This document shows, in pieces, positions 8,965-17,013 of a stretch of 64,000 nt of DNA. Numbering within the stretch: position 1 is the first letter of the stretch; every line of letters begins with the position of its first letter. Both the position numbers and the translations under genes were made by a program. Origin of the DNA: JBOGNO01 sp050747245 (GTDB lineage: Bacteria > Acidobacteriota > Terriglobia > Acidiferrales > UBA7541); NCBI GenBank assembly GCA_050747245.1, contig JBOGNO010000001.1:310001-374000 (forward strand), given 5' to 3'. The notes beneath the pieces are model-generated. The model was given only the letters and a program-made list of their open reading frames with translations. It did not search any database and was not told the DNA's origin.

Positions 8965-9209
8965 GTTCGTTCTCCTTTGGGCGTGCTGGTCAAGAGCTCG
9001 TCAAGCGATGCGAACCTTGATTGTCCACATCGTCTTCGACTGCGGAATCGTTCTCCTTGCAGGTTGCCCGCACGAGGGAGTTGGTATAGAATTTCCCTAC
9101 GCACCTAGGCCCGCGTCCCTGTGCCTGTGTGGCGCAGAGTAGCCGGGCGGCTACCAGGAAGTCTTTAGAGAAGGCTGAAATTTTTCTGAATAGATCCTGA
9201 AAAACGGCC

Positions 9210-11159
9210 ATGAACGGCACCCAGCCTCACGCCTTCGAGTTCGGGCCTTACCGGCTCGAGGTGGAGGAGCGGCTGCTGCTTCGCGGCGCCGATGTCATCC
9301 GCCTCACTCCCAAAGCCTTCGAGACGCTCGCTTTGCTGGTATCCCGCAACGGCCATCTGCTGACCAAAGAGGAGCTGATTCAATATCTGTGGCCCGACGC
9401 TCACGTGGAAGAGAATAACCTCGCCCAGCACATCTCCCTGCTCCGCCGCACACTCGAGGATGGCTTGGAAGGCAGCGCGTATATCGAGACTGTCCCGCGC
9501 ATCGGTTATCGCTTCGTCGCCCCGGTTCGTGAGCTAAACGGAGCGGGTGGAATTGCCTCGGCACAAACAGCCACAGGTTGCGCGGAGCCGTCGCTCCCCG
9601 AGGCGATTCCCACCAGCGTCAGGAAGGAAGTCGCAGCCGATTCACGGGGAATAATCCCGAGCTGGGTTTGGCGTTGGCGCTGGCTGTTGGCGCTTCCTGC
9701 TGCGGCGCTGGTGATTGGTGTCTGGGCAGCGGCCAGATCGCTGCCCTGGCGTGCGCGTCCGCAAGTGTTGGGCGCCGTCGCAGTGTTGCCCTATCGCGTA
9801 GCTCTGACGGATCCCCAGGGTCCATCCGTGAGCCTGGCGTTCGCCGACGACTTGATCGAGAAATTGGCTGCTTCGGCGCCGGGACATGCGCTTCCCATCA
9901 CGGCTGTATATCGGTATCTCGGCGCTGCGATCGCGCCGCTCACTGCGGGGCGCGAACTGGGCGCCGACGCCGTCGTCTCCGGCGAGATTCAAAAGGGGGA
10001 TGCCAATGTTTTCGAGTTGACTACCAGGGTCGATCGCGTGGCCGATGGACGCGAACTGTGGTCGGAAACTCGTGCCGTCAGTACCGGCCAGCTCGCCGAT
10101 GTGGAAGACATTATCGCCGCTCGCGTGCGCCAAGCCCTCGCGTGGAAGTCCGCGGGCGCAGAAAACATTCACGCCGCCGGAGTCAACACCTCCTTCGAGG
10201 CGCGCCAGGCCTACGTCATGGGCCGCTACCTGTGGAATACGCGCTCGGGCGAAGGAGTCTTCCGCAGCATCGCGCTGCTTGAGCGCGCCGTGGCCCTCGC
10301 CCCGGAGAATGCGCTCTTCCATGCGGGACTTGCCGATGCCTTGGCGTTTGACCTGGGGAGTTGGCCCAAGGCGGAAACCCAGGCGCAACTCGCGCTCAAA
10401 CTCGACAGTAGCCTGGGTGAAGCGCATGCTTCGTTGGGATTCATTCGCCTGTTCTGGGAACGCGACCGCGACGCGGCAGAAGCGGAATTCAAGCAGGCCA
10501 TCACGCTCAGTCCGGCGTACGCGACCGCACACCAATGGTACGCTTTGTCGCTCGCGGCACACGGGGACTTGGGGGCCGCTCAGGCGGAGATTCATGAAGC
10601 GCGCCAATCCGACCCCTTCTCGCTGCCCATCCTGGCAGACGAGTGTCACATCGCTTATCTGGCACGCAAATTTGACCGCGCTCAAGCGGCCTGCTTGGAA
10701 GTCATCCGCTCGGATCCCAATTTTCATGCTGCGCACGTAACCTTGCTTGAGGTTTATGAACAGACGGGCAACGGCCCCGAAGCCCTCTCCGAATACTTCC
10801 GTATTCGGGAAATCACGGGCAGGCCTTCCCCCATTTTGGTATCCGATGAAGAGTTGCGCCGAAGCTTTGAACAAGCTGGCTTGCCGGGATTCTGGCGGGC
10901 GGAGTCCCTTGCACTTGAGAAACACGCCGCCTCGTCGCTCGTCCCTCCTCTCCGCATTGCGCAGGACTACGCGCGTTTGAACAACAAAGCGAAGGCGCTG
11001 GCTTGGCTGGATCGGCTGGCAGCTACCTCCGACTTGGATTCGATCTTCGTGTGGTTTGACCCCGCATTCGACTCATTGCACTCCGAACCCCGATTCAACG
11101 CCTTTGGCACGCGCGTCATCACGCCTCGCCGCGCAGCTGTATCCGCGCGGACGCCATGA
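9210..11159 (+). CDS. CadC-like winged-helix transcriptional regulator with TPR sensor domain
   Basis: 649 residues. Residues 8-105 are an OmpR/PhoB-type winged helix (FGPYRLEVEERLLLRGADVIRLTPKAFETLALL...YIETVPRIGYRFVAPV). After a linker, a single membrane helix (WLLALPAAALVIGVWAA) lies near 160-180. A FlgO-like domain (LGAVAVLPYRVALTD...LGADAVVSGEIQ) and tetratricopeptide repeats follow (ALLERAVALAPENALFHAGLADAL, LKLDSSLGEAHASLGFIRL and others). This layout puts DNA binding in the cytoplasm and TPR sensing in the periplasm, without a phosphorylatable receiver. The architecture is strongly expanded in Acidobacteriota. No target gene can be named; the neighbouring minus-strand secreted protein is divergent and 245 bp away. 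Confidence 0.9.
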   Translation: MNGTQPHAFEFGPYRLEVEERLLLRGADVIRLTPKAFETLALLVSRNGHLLTKEELIQYLWPDAHVEENNLAQHISLLRRTLEDGLEGSAYIETVPRIGYRFVAPVRELNGAGGIASAQTATGCAEPSLPEAIPTSVRKEVAADSRGIIPSWVWRWRWLLALPAAALVIGVWAAARSLPWRARPQVLGAVAVLPYRVALTDPQGPSVSLAFADDLIEKLAASAPGHALPITAVYRYLGAAIAPLTAGRELGADAVVSGEIQKGDANVFELTTRVDRVADGRELWSETRAVSTGQLADVEDIIAARVRQALAWKSAGAENIHAAGVNTSFEARQAYVMGRYLWNTRSGEGVFRSIALLERAVALAPENALFHAGLADALAFDLGSWPKAETQAQLALKLDSSLGEAHASLGFIRLFWERDRDAAEAEFKQAITLSPAYATAHQWYALSLAAHGDLGAAQAEIHEARQSDPFSLPILADECHIAYLARKFDRAQAACLEVIRSDPNFHAAHVTLLEVYEQTGNGPEALSEYFRIREITGRPSPILVSDEELRRSFEQAGLPGFWRAESLALEKHAASSLVPPLRIAQDYARLNNKAKALAWLDRLAATSDLDSIFVWFDPAFDSLHSEPRFNAFGTRVITPRRAAVSARTP

Positions 11160-11847
11160 TCCCCCTCTAGAAGTACTTTCATGGTCTTACGGTCGCCTGT
11201 CGGACGGATGGTTTCGGCCTGCATCCAAGTTTATTCAAAAAAGAGAAGATATCCCTTGCATTCTCCATTAATTTATAAGATACTGTACCTGTCATTTATA
11301 GAAATTCTGCCATATCGCGCTCTTCGCTAGCAGGGATCCCGTGGAGTCTCTGCTCCGCCTGACCACTACTTCCCACCGCTCCCCGTGGGCCGCCACCAAA
11401 TCTACAGATTTTTTAATCGGGATTCTGAATTTAGGACAAGTTGCTCTAATCCATAGAAAACAAACGTTGGCGGCCCTTTCTAATCGGGACATAATCGCGT
11501 TTTTTTCGAGACATAAGAAGCTCGCTTTCCCCCACACTACACTTTTTGGTATCCCGCGAGCCTCCCCTCCGCCCATATCCCGGTTGAATTTTCCCGGGGC
11601 GCCGCAAACCTCCTCCTTCTGCCCCATGGAGCATCGAAGCAACCGATCCCGCGCAACTGGGCCCGCATTGCTGCGCAAAGCTCAATGTGCATATCTGTTC
11701 GGTAAGTCCACCCCGCAGAATTTGCCGGGTCTGCTGTGATGACTCAGCCGGGTGGGCACAATTCTGGGCACAGTCGAGAACTGGCATTAACAGTACAACA
11801 AACACAAAGGCGGCTAACTCAGTGATAGGATTACGGTAGCAGGCCAC
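11160..11847. other. Intergenic region with insertion-sequence-like remnants
   Basis: About 690 bases between the CadC-like gene and tRNA-Arg. Open frames on both strands are not protein-like. One long minus-strand frame that crosses the tRNA is a known type of spurious call. The middle part carries four degenerate copies of a TCTAATCGGGACA-like motif (annotated separately). No intact transposase or integrase was found. Confidence 0.5.
11412..11516. repeat. Degenerate TCTAATCGRGACA motif cluster (possible IS end remnant)
   Basis: TTTAATCGGGATTCT (about 11412), TCTAATCCATAG (about 11446), TCTAATCGGGACATAA (11479-11494) and TTCGAGACATAA (11505-11516) are spaced by roughly 25-35 nt. The same core occurs at 46824-46836 (reverse orientation) and twice at 58229-58308. 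Repeated short motifs at an element end are typical of some insertion-sequence families that bind transposase at several sites. Family assignment is not possible from this alone. Confidence 0.4.
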
Positions 11848-11924
11848 GCGCCCGTAGCTCAGTCGGATAGAGCGTCTGCCTTCTAAGCAGAGGGTTGGGA
11901 GTTCGAATCTCCCCGGGCGCGCCA
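11848..11924 (+). tRNA. tRNA-Arg (anticodon TCT)
   Basis: Complete cloverleaf with encoded CCA: acceptor GCGCCCG/CGGGCGC, D-arm GCTC...GAGC, anticodon stem TCTGC/GCAGA with loop CTTCTAA (anticodon TCT, reading AGA), variable loop GGGTT, T-arm GGGAG-TTCGAAT-CTCCC, discriminator G then CCA. All stems pair. No duplicated 3' half and no integrase was seen nearby, so it is not obviously occupied as an attachment site. Confidence 0.97.
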
Positions 11925-12214
11925 ACTTAACTCTCCCCACGAAGGCACCCCTGCCGCGGAGGGTTATGCCTCGAACTTAACAGGAGCAAATTGGCGCCCT
12001 TGAATCCTGGCGCAAGTCGGTAATGGAATTGCGACATCGGCGCAATTTCCATGTTGCGAGAAAGAAGAGCCAGCGTAGTATCTGGAGAGATTGGATTTCT
12101 GAGCGAGGGCAATAAATGTCCGCGCAGCGACGCGGATGTGCGCGGACCGCAATTCGTGTGGTGGGTCGCGACCTCGGCTGTCCGGGCCGAATTTCGGACA
12201 AGGAGGAGCAAGGC

Positions 12215-12535
12215 ATGAAGAAAATAGGAATTCTGGGAATCTTCGCAGTGGTGAGCGTGATCCTGACGCTGGCATTCTCGACGGCAGCCCCAGCGAGACC
12301 AAATGTGCCATTCGCCAAGAATGTATCTGCGGCGAGCACTCAACCTGCGGCGACGACGGCAACGCCGCAGGAACGCCACCCTGAAATCCGTCAGGCTATT
12401 GAGGCGCTGCGACGGGCGCAAGAGCATCTGCGTCACGGCGCACACGATTTCGGTGGTCATCGCGTGGATGCGCTCAAGGCGACGGACAATGCGATTCACC
12501 AGCTCGAAATCTGCTTGAAGTACGACAAAGACTAG
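12215..12535 (+). CDS. Small secreted protein with HDFGGHR motif
   Basis: 106 residues from the ATG at 12215, which is preceded by AAGGAGGAGCAAGGC. The open frame extends 33 codons upstream, but the RBS and signal peptide fix this start. An N-terminal signal peptide (MKKIGILGIFAVVSVILTLAF, cleavage around APA) precedes a low-complexity Thr/Ala linker. The C-terminal helical domain holds the pattern HPEIRQAIEALRRAQEHL, then AHDFGGHRVDALKATDNAI. The heptad-like alanine/leucine spacing suggests a small helical hairpin, and the His/Asp cluster could bind a metal (inference). I know this C-terminal pattern only as a recurrent uncharacterised domain. A convergent hairpin terminator follows. Confidence 0.7.
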   Translation: MKKIGILGIFAVVSVILTLAFSTAAPARPNVPFAKNVSAASTQPAATTATPQERHPEIRQAIEALRRAQEHLRHGAHDFGGHRVDALKATDNAIHQLEICLKYDKD

Positions 12536-12565
12536 CAACGCGATTCCTTAGCGGCACGCACTGCG

Positions 12566-12597
12566 GCAGTGTTCCGAAGATGACCTCGGAACGCTGC
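12566..12597. terminator. Hairpin between convergent genes
   Basis: GCAGTGTTCCGA, loop AGATGACC, TCGGAACGCTGC: a 12-pair stem with one T/G wobble, followed by TGCTTCCTC. It lies between the convergent small secreted protein and the porin gene, so it may serve both strands. Confidence 0.6.
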
Positions 12598-12679
12598 TGC
12601 TTCCTCACGCGATCTCCGTCTGGCGGCTGCAGTGCAAAGATGAAATCTGCGTGAGCGCGACTCCTACTTTTTCGAGTAA

Positions 12680-14317
12680 TCAGAATTTAACAAGCAGAGC
12701 CAGATTGATGCGGTTCTCTCTCTTGCGGAGATCGGGAGTAAAACCCGGGACGAGTGCGCCGGGAGAACCACAAATGTTGCTGACGACGACCGCTGTCGGG
12801 CACGAAGTTGGCGTGATGCCTCCGGGCCCTGAGAAGTACGGTACGTTGGAGGCACGATGATCGAACTCCCAGCGAAAGGTCACATACTGGCTGGGCATAT
12901 AATCGAATGTGGCGGAAGCATCCCAGGCCGCAAATTTATCGCCGGGGTTCTCAGTGAAATAAGGCGTGCCGGAAAACGCCGTTGCGCCGTTGATGGGCGG
13001 CAAAAGGACGAGATAGCGTCCGGGATTGTTCATCCCACCGCCGCCTAGCGTCACACCGAAGAGATCCTTGTGAAACCAGACGCGATCGTAGAGCATGAAC
13101 CCGAGGAAGTCCTGCTTCGGAGCACCTTTGCGATTTCCGAAGCAACTCACACCGCCGCCGCTTTCGCAACCCGCATCTATGGTCAAGGAAAAGGCCGACT
13201 TGTCGATCGTCCTCAACGGATTGTCGTAATACTTGACTTCGATGCTGTTGTCGGTGTGCATGCGTGTGCGGCCCGGTGTGGCAAGCGTATCCTGGCCAAC
13301 ACCGTAGTCGTTGGTGAGAATCTCAAACCATCCATTCGGCCGCCAAAGGATTTGAGCGCCGACGCCGGGCCTGCCATTGAACCGGCCATACGATTGCCAC
13401 CCGTTGACGAACCACGGTTCAATCTTCAAATGTTCCGTGGGAAAAATCTGCACGCGAACGCCGTTGAAGAACCAGGGCGTGTTGGACGAAACATACGAGG
13501 GTTGATACGCCCAGTTGTCATAATTGTAGAAGCTAAAAAGGCCGATGTAGGACTCGAAGATTCCCGCATCCACATTGATGCCGTGCAAAACGTTGAGGTG
13601 GTAACCGCCATACGCTTCCGAGAGGTAGCGATATGCATCGGAGAGATTCCACTGGCCACGGCCGGAACTGGCGTCATTCCGCGGGGTCATCGTCGAGTAC
13701 ATACCGAACTGGGTCATCAATCTGCCGCGAACATTGTCAAAATGAAAGTCTCCGCCAACGCCTAACTGCTGGACTTGGACTTCCTGTGTTCGACCGCTCT
13801 CACTAGTTCCGACAAGAGTGTCATCCGCGGGATGATTGAAATCGTAGATGTATGAGGTGTCCGCGCGAAATTCGGGTGTGAAGAACTTCGTATCGAGTGG
13901 AGGCGTCTTCTCGCGACTGTTGCCGTTCAGCCAAGTGAAATCGGCGAATGCAAACGGCTCCGCTTTGATCTTCTTGCTGGTTGGTGCCGCTTCGCCTTGC
14001 GAAGTCGAGACCGCCTCGGCGGAAGAAGGCGGAGGCGCGGGCGTGTGCTCGACCGGGCTCGTGGGAACTCCAACACTCGCCGTGCTTGTGACTCCTTGCG
14101 ATCGCAACGCTTGGAGTTCGGCCTCAAGTAACTCGATGCGCTTTTGCATGGCGTCCAGCCGTCTCAAGACATCCGGTGAAATTTGCTGGTCTCCAGCACT
14201 GGACTGTTGGCCGGGTTGCTCGCCGCTGCTCTGCGCATAACAGGGGTAGCCCCAAAGCGCGATAGCGAGGATGCAGAAAATGGACCACCTCTGTCCGTGC
14301 AACAATGAGTTCAACAT
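12680..14317 (-). CDS. Outer-membrane beta-barrel porin (BBP2/OmpL-like)
   Basis: 545 residues, with a GGGGAGG Shine-Dalgarno before the ATG and a signal peptide ending near CYAQ. Residues about 45-75 form a short coiled coil (VLRRLDAMQKRIELLEAELQALRS), as in many trimeric or peptidoglycan-linked porins. A proline-rich linker follows. From about 120 to the end are alternating aromatic/glycine strands (FAFADFTWLNG..., YGGYHLNVLHGINVDAGIFESYIGLFSFYNYDNW...), finishing in the C-terminal phenylalanine (ALLVKF) recognised by the Bam machinery. It best resembles the 'putative beta-barrel porin-2' family. Substrate unknown. It stands alone. Confidence 0.82.
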   Translation of the reverse strand: MLNSLLHGQRWSIFCILAIALWGYPCYAQSSGEQPGQQSSAGDQQISPDVLRRLDAMQKRIELLEAELQALRSQGVTSTASVGVPTSPVEHTPAPPPSSAEAVSTSQGEAAPTSKKIKAEPFAFADFTWLNGNSREKTPPLDTKFFTPEFRADTSYIYDFNHPADDTLVGTSESGRTQEVQVQQLGVGGDFHFDNVRGRLMTQFGMYSTMTPRNDASSGRGQWNLSDAYRYLSEAYGGYHLNVLHGINVDAGIFESYIGLFSFYNYDNWAYQPSYVSSNTPWFFNGVRVQIFPTEHLKIEPWFVNGWQSYGRFNGRPGVGAQILWRPNGWFEILTNDYGVGQDTLATPGRTRMHTDNSIEVKYYDNPLRTIDKSAFSLTIDAGCESGGGVSCFGNRKGAPKQDFLGFMLYDRVWFHKDLFGVTLGGGGMNNPGRYLVLLPPINGATAFSGTPYFTENPGDKFAAWDASATFDYMPSQYVTFRWEFDHRASNVPYFSGPGGITPTSCPTAVVVSNICGSPGALVPGFTPDLRKRENRINLALLVKF

Positions 14318-14764
14318 CGAAGCCTCCCCATCTTTAATTTTTTGACTGAGAATTGTTGGCCTAACGAATCGACGCTAGCGTTTTTCCTCCCCCTTCGATT
14401 ATAGAAAGACATCAACAAAAAATTGGATCCGGCGCCACGCAAGCAGCCTCACGAACTTCTCTATAGCAAAACTCCGCCAAGCGCCGGAAATCAGCCGATG
14501 GGTGTTTGGCCCGGGCGTGCCCTTCAATTGAGGAGACTACCTGCCTCCAAGTTGCGAAGTCATAAGGGAGACGTAAGGATTACATAAGCCCAGACTGCAC
14601 TGTTGTCCTCCACGGCGGGCCGCAATGGCCGACCTCTTGGAGCATGCCGAAGTGCCGAATTCGCCATTCCCTGGTACTGAAGTTCTATCGACAGGGAAAC
14701 TTCTAGGCCATAAAAGTAAGGAAGAGGGGACGAGTCCCCTTCCTGCAGCTGAGGTATGGAACTA
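14318..14764. other. Divergent promoter region between porin and pilin operon
   Basis: About 450 bases between divergently transcribed genes, so promoters for both must lie here. I cannot assign convincing -35/-10 pairs. A strong hairpin near the right end is listed separately. A minus-strand open frame from 14841 into the region has no RBS and overlaps the pilin gene, so it is left out. Confidence 0.5.
14724..14741 (+). promoter_or_regulatory. Hairpin just upstream of the pseudopilin operon RBS
   Basis: AGGGGAC-GA-GTCCCCT, seven perfect pairs plus a G/T closing pair, ending 9 nt before the GAGG ribosome-binding site of the first pilin gene. A stable stem this close to the RBS could affect translation or be a processed 5' end; it could also terminate upstream transcription. 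Confidence 0.35.
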
Positions 14765-15334
14765 ATGGAGATGAAGTCAGACGCCGGGTCGAGAGGTTTT
14801 TCATTCATCGAAACCCTCGCCATTGTAGGCATTACGCTCATTCTCGGTGCGTTCGCGATCTTTCAATTGAGCCCTGCCCTGCAACAAGAGCAGGCCAACT
14901 CGGCGATGAACGAGGTAGCGGGAGAGCTTCGAACGGCACGGCAAACAGCCATCACGGAGCGCAGAAACATTCAGATTCAGTTCCTCCCCAACAACCAGAT
15001 CCAGTTGACACGCATGGACCTACCCACCGGAGCGAATGTCCTGGCTACGGTTACGTTTCCCGGCCCGGTCCGGTACGCGCTGACGGCGGGGATGCCGGAC
15101 ACGCCGGATGGATTTGGGAATAAGAGCGCAATCGTATTCGGCGGCCTTGTGGGAGGTCCGCCGACCATGCTGTTCATGAGCGATGGCACATTTGTGAATA
15201 CATCCGGAAATGCTCTGAACGGGACTGTCTTTCTTGCAATTCCAGGGATGAATACAGCCGCGAGGGCAATCACCGTAGTTGGCGCAACCGGAAGGATTCG
15301 AACCTATTCGGGACAAGGAAAAGCATGGCGATGA
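14765..15334 (+). CDS. Minor pseudopilin, FimT/GspH-like
   Basis: Type IV pilin-like protein. The class III leader ends SRG, followed by FSFIETLAIVGITLILGAF, with the conserved Glu at mature position 5. This is the prepilin peptidase site and N-terminal helix. The GspH/FimT-type segment AMNEVAGELRTARQTAITERRNIQIQF follows. In-frame ATGs occur at 14756, 14765 and 14771; GAGG at 14751-14754 gives best spacing to 14765. The C-terminal domain is globular. It is first in a four-gene run of pseudopilins, overlapping the next by 10 nt. Probably part of a priming complex for a type IV pilus or type II secretion pseudopilus. Confidence 0.85.
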   Translation: MEMKSDAGSRGFSFIETLAIVGITLILGAFAIFQLSPALQQEQANSAMNEVAGELRTARQTAITERRNIQIQFLPNNQIQLTRMDLPTGANVLATVTFPGPVRYALTAGMPDTPDGFGNKSAIVFGGLVGGPPTMLFMSDGTFVNTSGNALNGTVFLAIPGMNTAARAITVVGATGRIRTYSGQGKAWR

Positions 15335-15900
15335 ATCGATCAATCCGAAAAAGTGGCGTAGGCCGCCTAGCGAATTCAGGCATGACCCTGCTCGAAACGC
15401 TGATTGCAACGCTCGTGCTGATGGTGGGCCTCTTGAGTCTCGCTGGCGTGCTCGGGCTCGGACTTTCCTTGATCAGCACGTCGGAGTGGGACTTTATCGC
15501 TCAGCAGAAGGCGGCGGAAGCAGTGGAGACAATTTTTACGGCCCGAGACACTGGCCAACTCACCTGGGCACAAATTCAAAACGTTGGTGCCGGCGGCGCA
15601 GGGCCGGGGCTTTTTTTGACGGGCGCGCAGCCATTGCTAGCTCCCGGGCCGGACGGAATAGTCGGAACGGCAGATGATGATCCCAAAAATCCTGATTGTA
15701 TCGTCTCGCCGGGGCCAGATGGAATCTTGGGCACAGCGGATGACATAAAGATTCCTCTCAACAACTTCACTCGCACAATCGCAATTACGCAATTTCCGGG
15801 GAACGCAAATTTGCGGGTCATCACGGTAACAATGAACTATCGGGCGGGGCGGTTCAACAAAACTTACACGCTGGTGACATACATCTCCGCATTTGCATGA
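15325..15900 (+). CDS. Minor pseudopilin, PilV/GspI-like, with GPDGxxGTADD repeats
   Basis: 191 residues. The prepilin signature is NSG-MTLLETLIATLVLMVGLLSL. The glycine before the cleavage site and Glu5 are present. After the helix and an AQQKAAEAVETIF segment comes an insertion with two near copies of GPDG(I/L)(V/L)GTADD (GPDGIVGTADDD and GPDGILGTADDI) around residues 110-140. Aspartate/glycine-rich motifs of this kind often bind calcium (inference). The start overlaps the preceding gene, and its stop overlaps the next ATG in an ATGA, showing tight coupling. Confidence 0.83.
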   Translation: MAMNRSIRKSGVGRLANSGMTLLETLIATLVLMVGLLSLAGVLGLGLSLISTSEWDFIAQQKAAEAVETIFTARDTGQLTWAQIQNVGAGGAGPGLFLTGAQPLLAPGPDGIVGTADDDPKNPDCIVSPGPDGILGTADDIKIPLNNFTRTIAITQFPGNANLRVITVTMNYRAGRFNKTYTLVTYISAFA

Positions 15901-16994
15901 GGCCTTTACGCATGAAAAAACCGAGCCAGTCCGGATTCAGCCTGCTTGAGTTACTTGTCGTAGCGGCGATACTCATTGTTGTCATCGTCGCAACGCTCGA
16001 CACATTGTCGCAGGCGGTAAATGCCAGCCAGGCTGTTTCAGCCGTGGCTCAGGTACAAGATGGTGCGCGGGCGTCCCTGAACATCATCGTCCGCGACCTG
16101 GTGCAGGCGGGCTCGGGCCTTCCCACGGGCGGTGTGCCCATCCCCTACACGGCCTCCGGATCCCCAGGGCCTGTGCCGCTCGCGATTAACCGGCCGAGTC
16201 CGCCGGGGTTCAAATACACATTTCCTGTTGCACAGGTCTTAACGTCTCTTACCCCCGGTGCAGGCTTGGGTCTCGCTTCGCTGGGCCACAACACGGACAT
16301 GATCACCATCATTTATGCGGACAATACGCTGCCGTGGACAACCATGGCGCCGGTGAATAATCCAAAGACTCCCAAGTGCGCGGGTACTCTCGCTGCAGAT
16401 GGATCGAGTGCAACCTTCGATACAACGACGAAGGGTTGTGCGACGCTCTCCGGCGGCAACGTATCAGTTCTTCCGGGCGACCTGATCATGTTCAGCAGTG
16501 CGAATGCAAATGCCATGGAAGTGGTTACCAATGTCAATGGGAGCGTGCTCACCTTCGCCGCTGGTGATGCCTTCAATTTGAACGGAAACGCTGCCGATTC
16601 CGGGACAATGGCGCAATTGCAGAGTCCTCCGGGAACATATCCGCCGACAAGTGCGATCCGGATCTGGATGATTTCCTACTATATCGACAACACGACGAAC
16701 CCTAAGGATCCCAGGCTGATGCGCCAGGTGAATTTCAATCCACCGCAAATTCTCTCTGATGACATCGAGGACTTGCAATTCGCCTATGACGTAATCAATG
16801 CCGTGGCAACCGTCCCCGCGAACGATGCCAGAGCGCCCGTAGCACCTGACTCACCGAACCAGATTCGCAAGGTGGATGTGTATCTTTCGGCTCGATCGGA
16901 CCAGCTGTTCAGTCAAACGGGGCAGCCCTTTCGTACGAATTTGTGGACGCAAGTAAGCTCGCGAAGTCTTTCCTTTGTGAGCCGCTATAACTAA
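15897..16994 (+). CDS. Minor pseudopilin, PilW-like
   Basis: 365 residues with prepilin site SQSG-FSLLELLVVAAILIVVIVATL. The conserved PilW-type segment AQVQDGARASLNIIVRDLVQAGSGLP follows. The C-terminal part, with DDIEDLQFAYDV and IRKVDVYLSARSDQ, is typical of PilW proteins, which end with a strand pair after this motif. The ATG at 15897 overlaps the previous stop (ATGA); an in-frame ATG at 15912 gives a shorter leader. Presumed function: minor pilin of the tip or priming complex. Confidence 0.85.
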   Translation: MRPLRMKKPSQSGFSLLELLVVAAILIVVIVATLDTLSQAVNASQAVSAVAQVQDGARASLNIIVRDLVQAGSGLPTGGVPIPYTASGSPGPVPLAINRPSPPGFKYTFPVAQVLTSLTPGAGLGLASLGHNTDMITIIYADNTLPWTTMAPVNNPKTPKCAGTLAADGSSATFDTTTKGCATLSGGNVSVLPGDLIMFSSANANAMEVVTNVNGSVLTFAAGDAFNLNGNAADSGTMAQLQSPPGTYPPTSAIRIWMISYYIDNTTNPKDPRLMRQVNFNPPQILSDDIEDLQFAYDVINAVATVPANDARAPVAPDSPNQIRKVDVYLSARSDQLFSQTGQPFRTNLWTQVSSRSLSFVSRYN

Positions 16995-17013
16995 GGTCAT
17001 GAGGAGGAGCGTT

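Noticed and set aside
11848..11924. Genomic island inserted at tRNA-Arg
   Set aside because: No integrase and no repeated tRNA 3' end were seen on either side; only short IS-like motifs lie upstream.
11446..11940. 164-residue minus-strand frame containing GRFELPTLCLEGRRSIRLSYGR
   Set aside because: This is the antisense translation of tRNA-Arg, a well-known source of false proteins.
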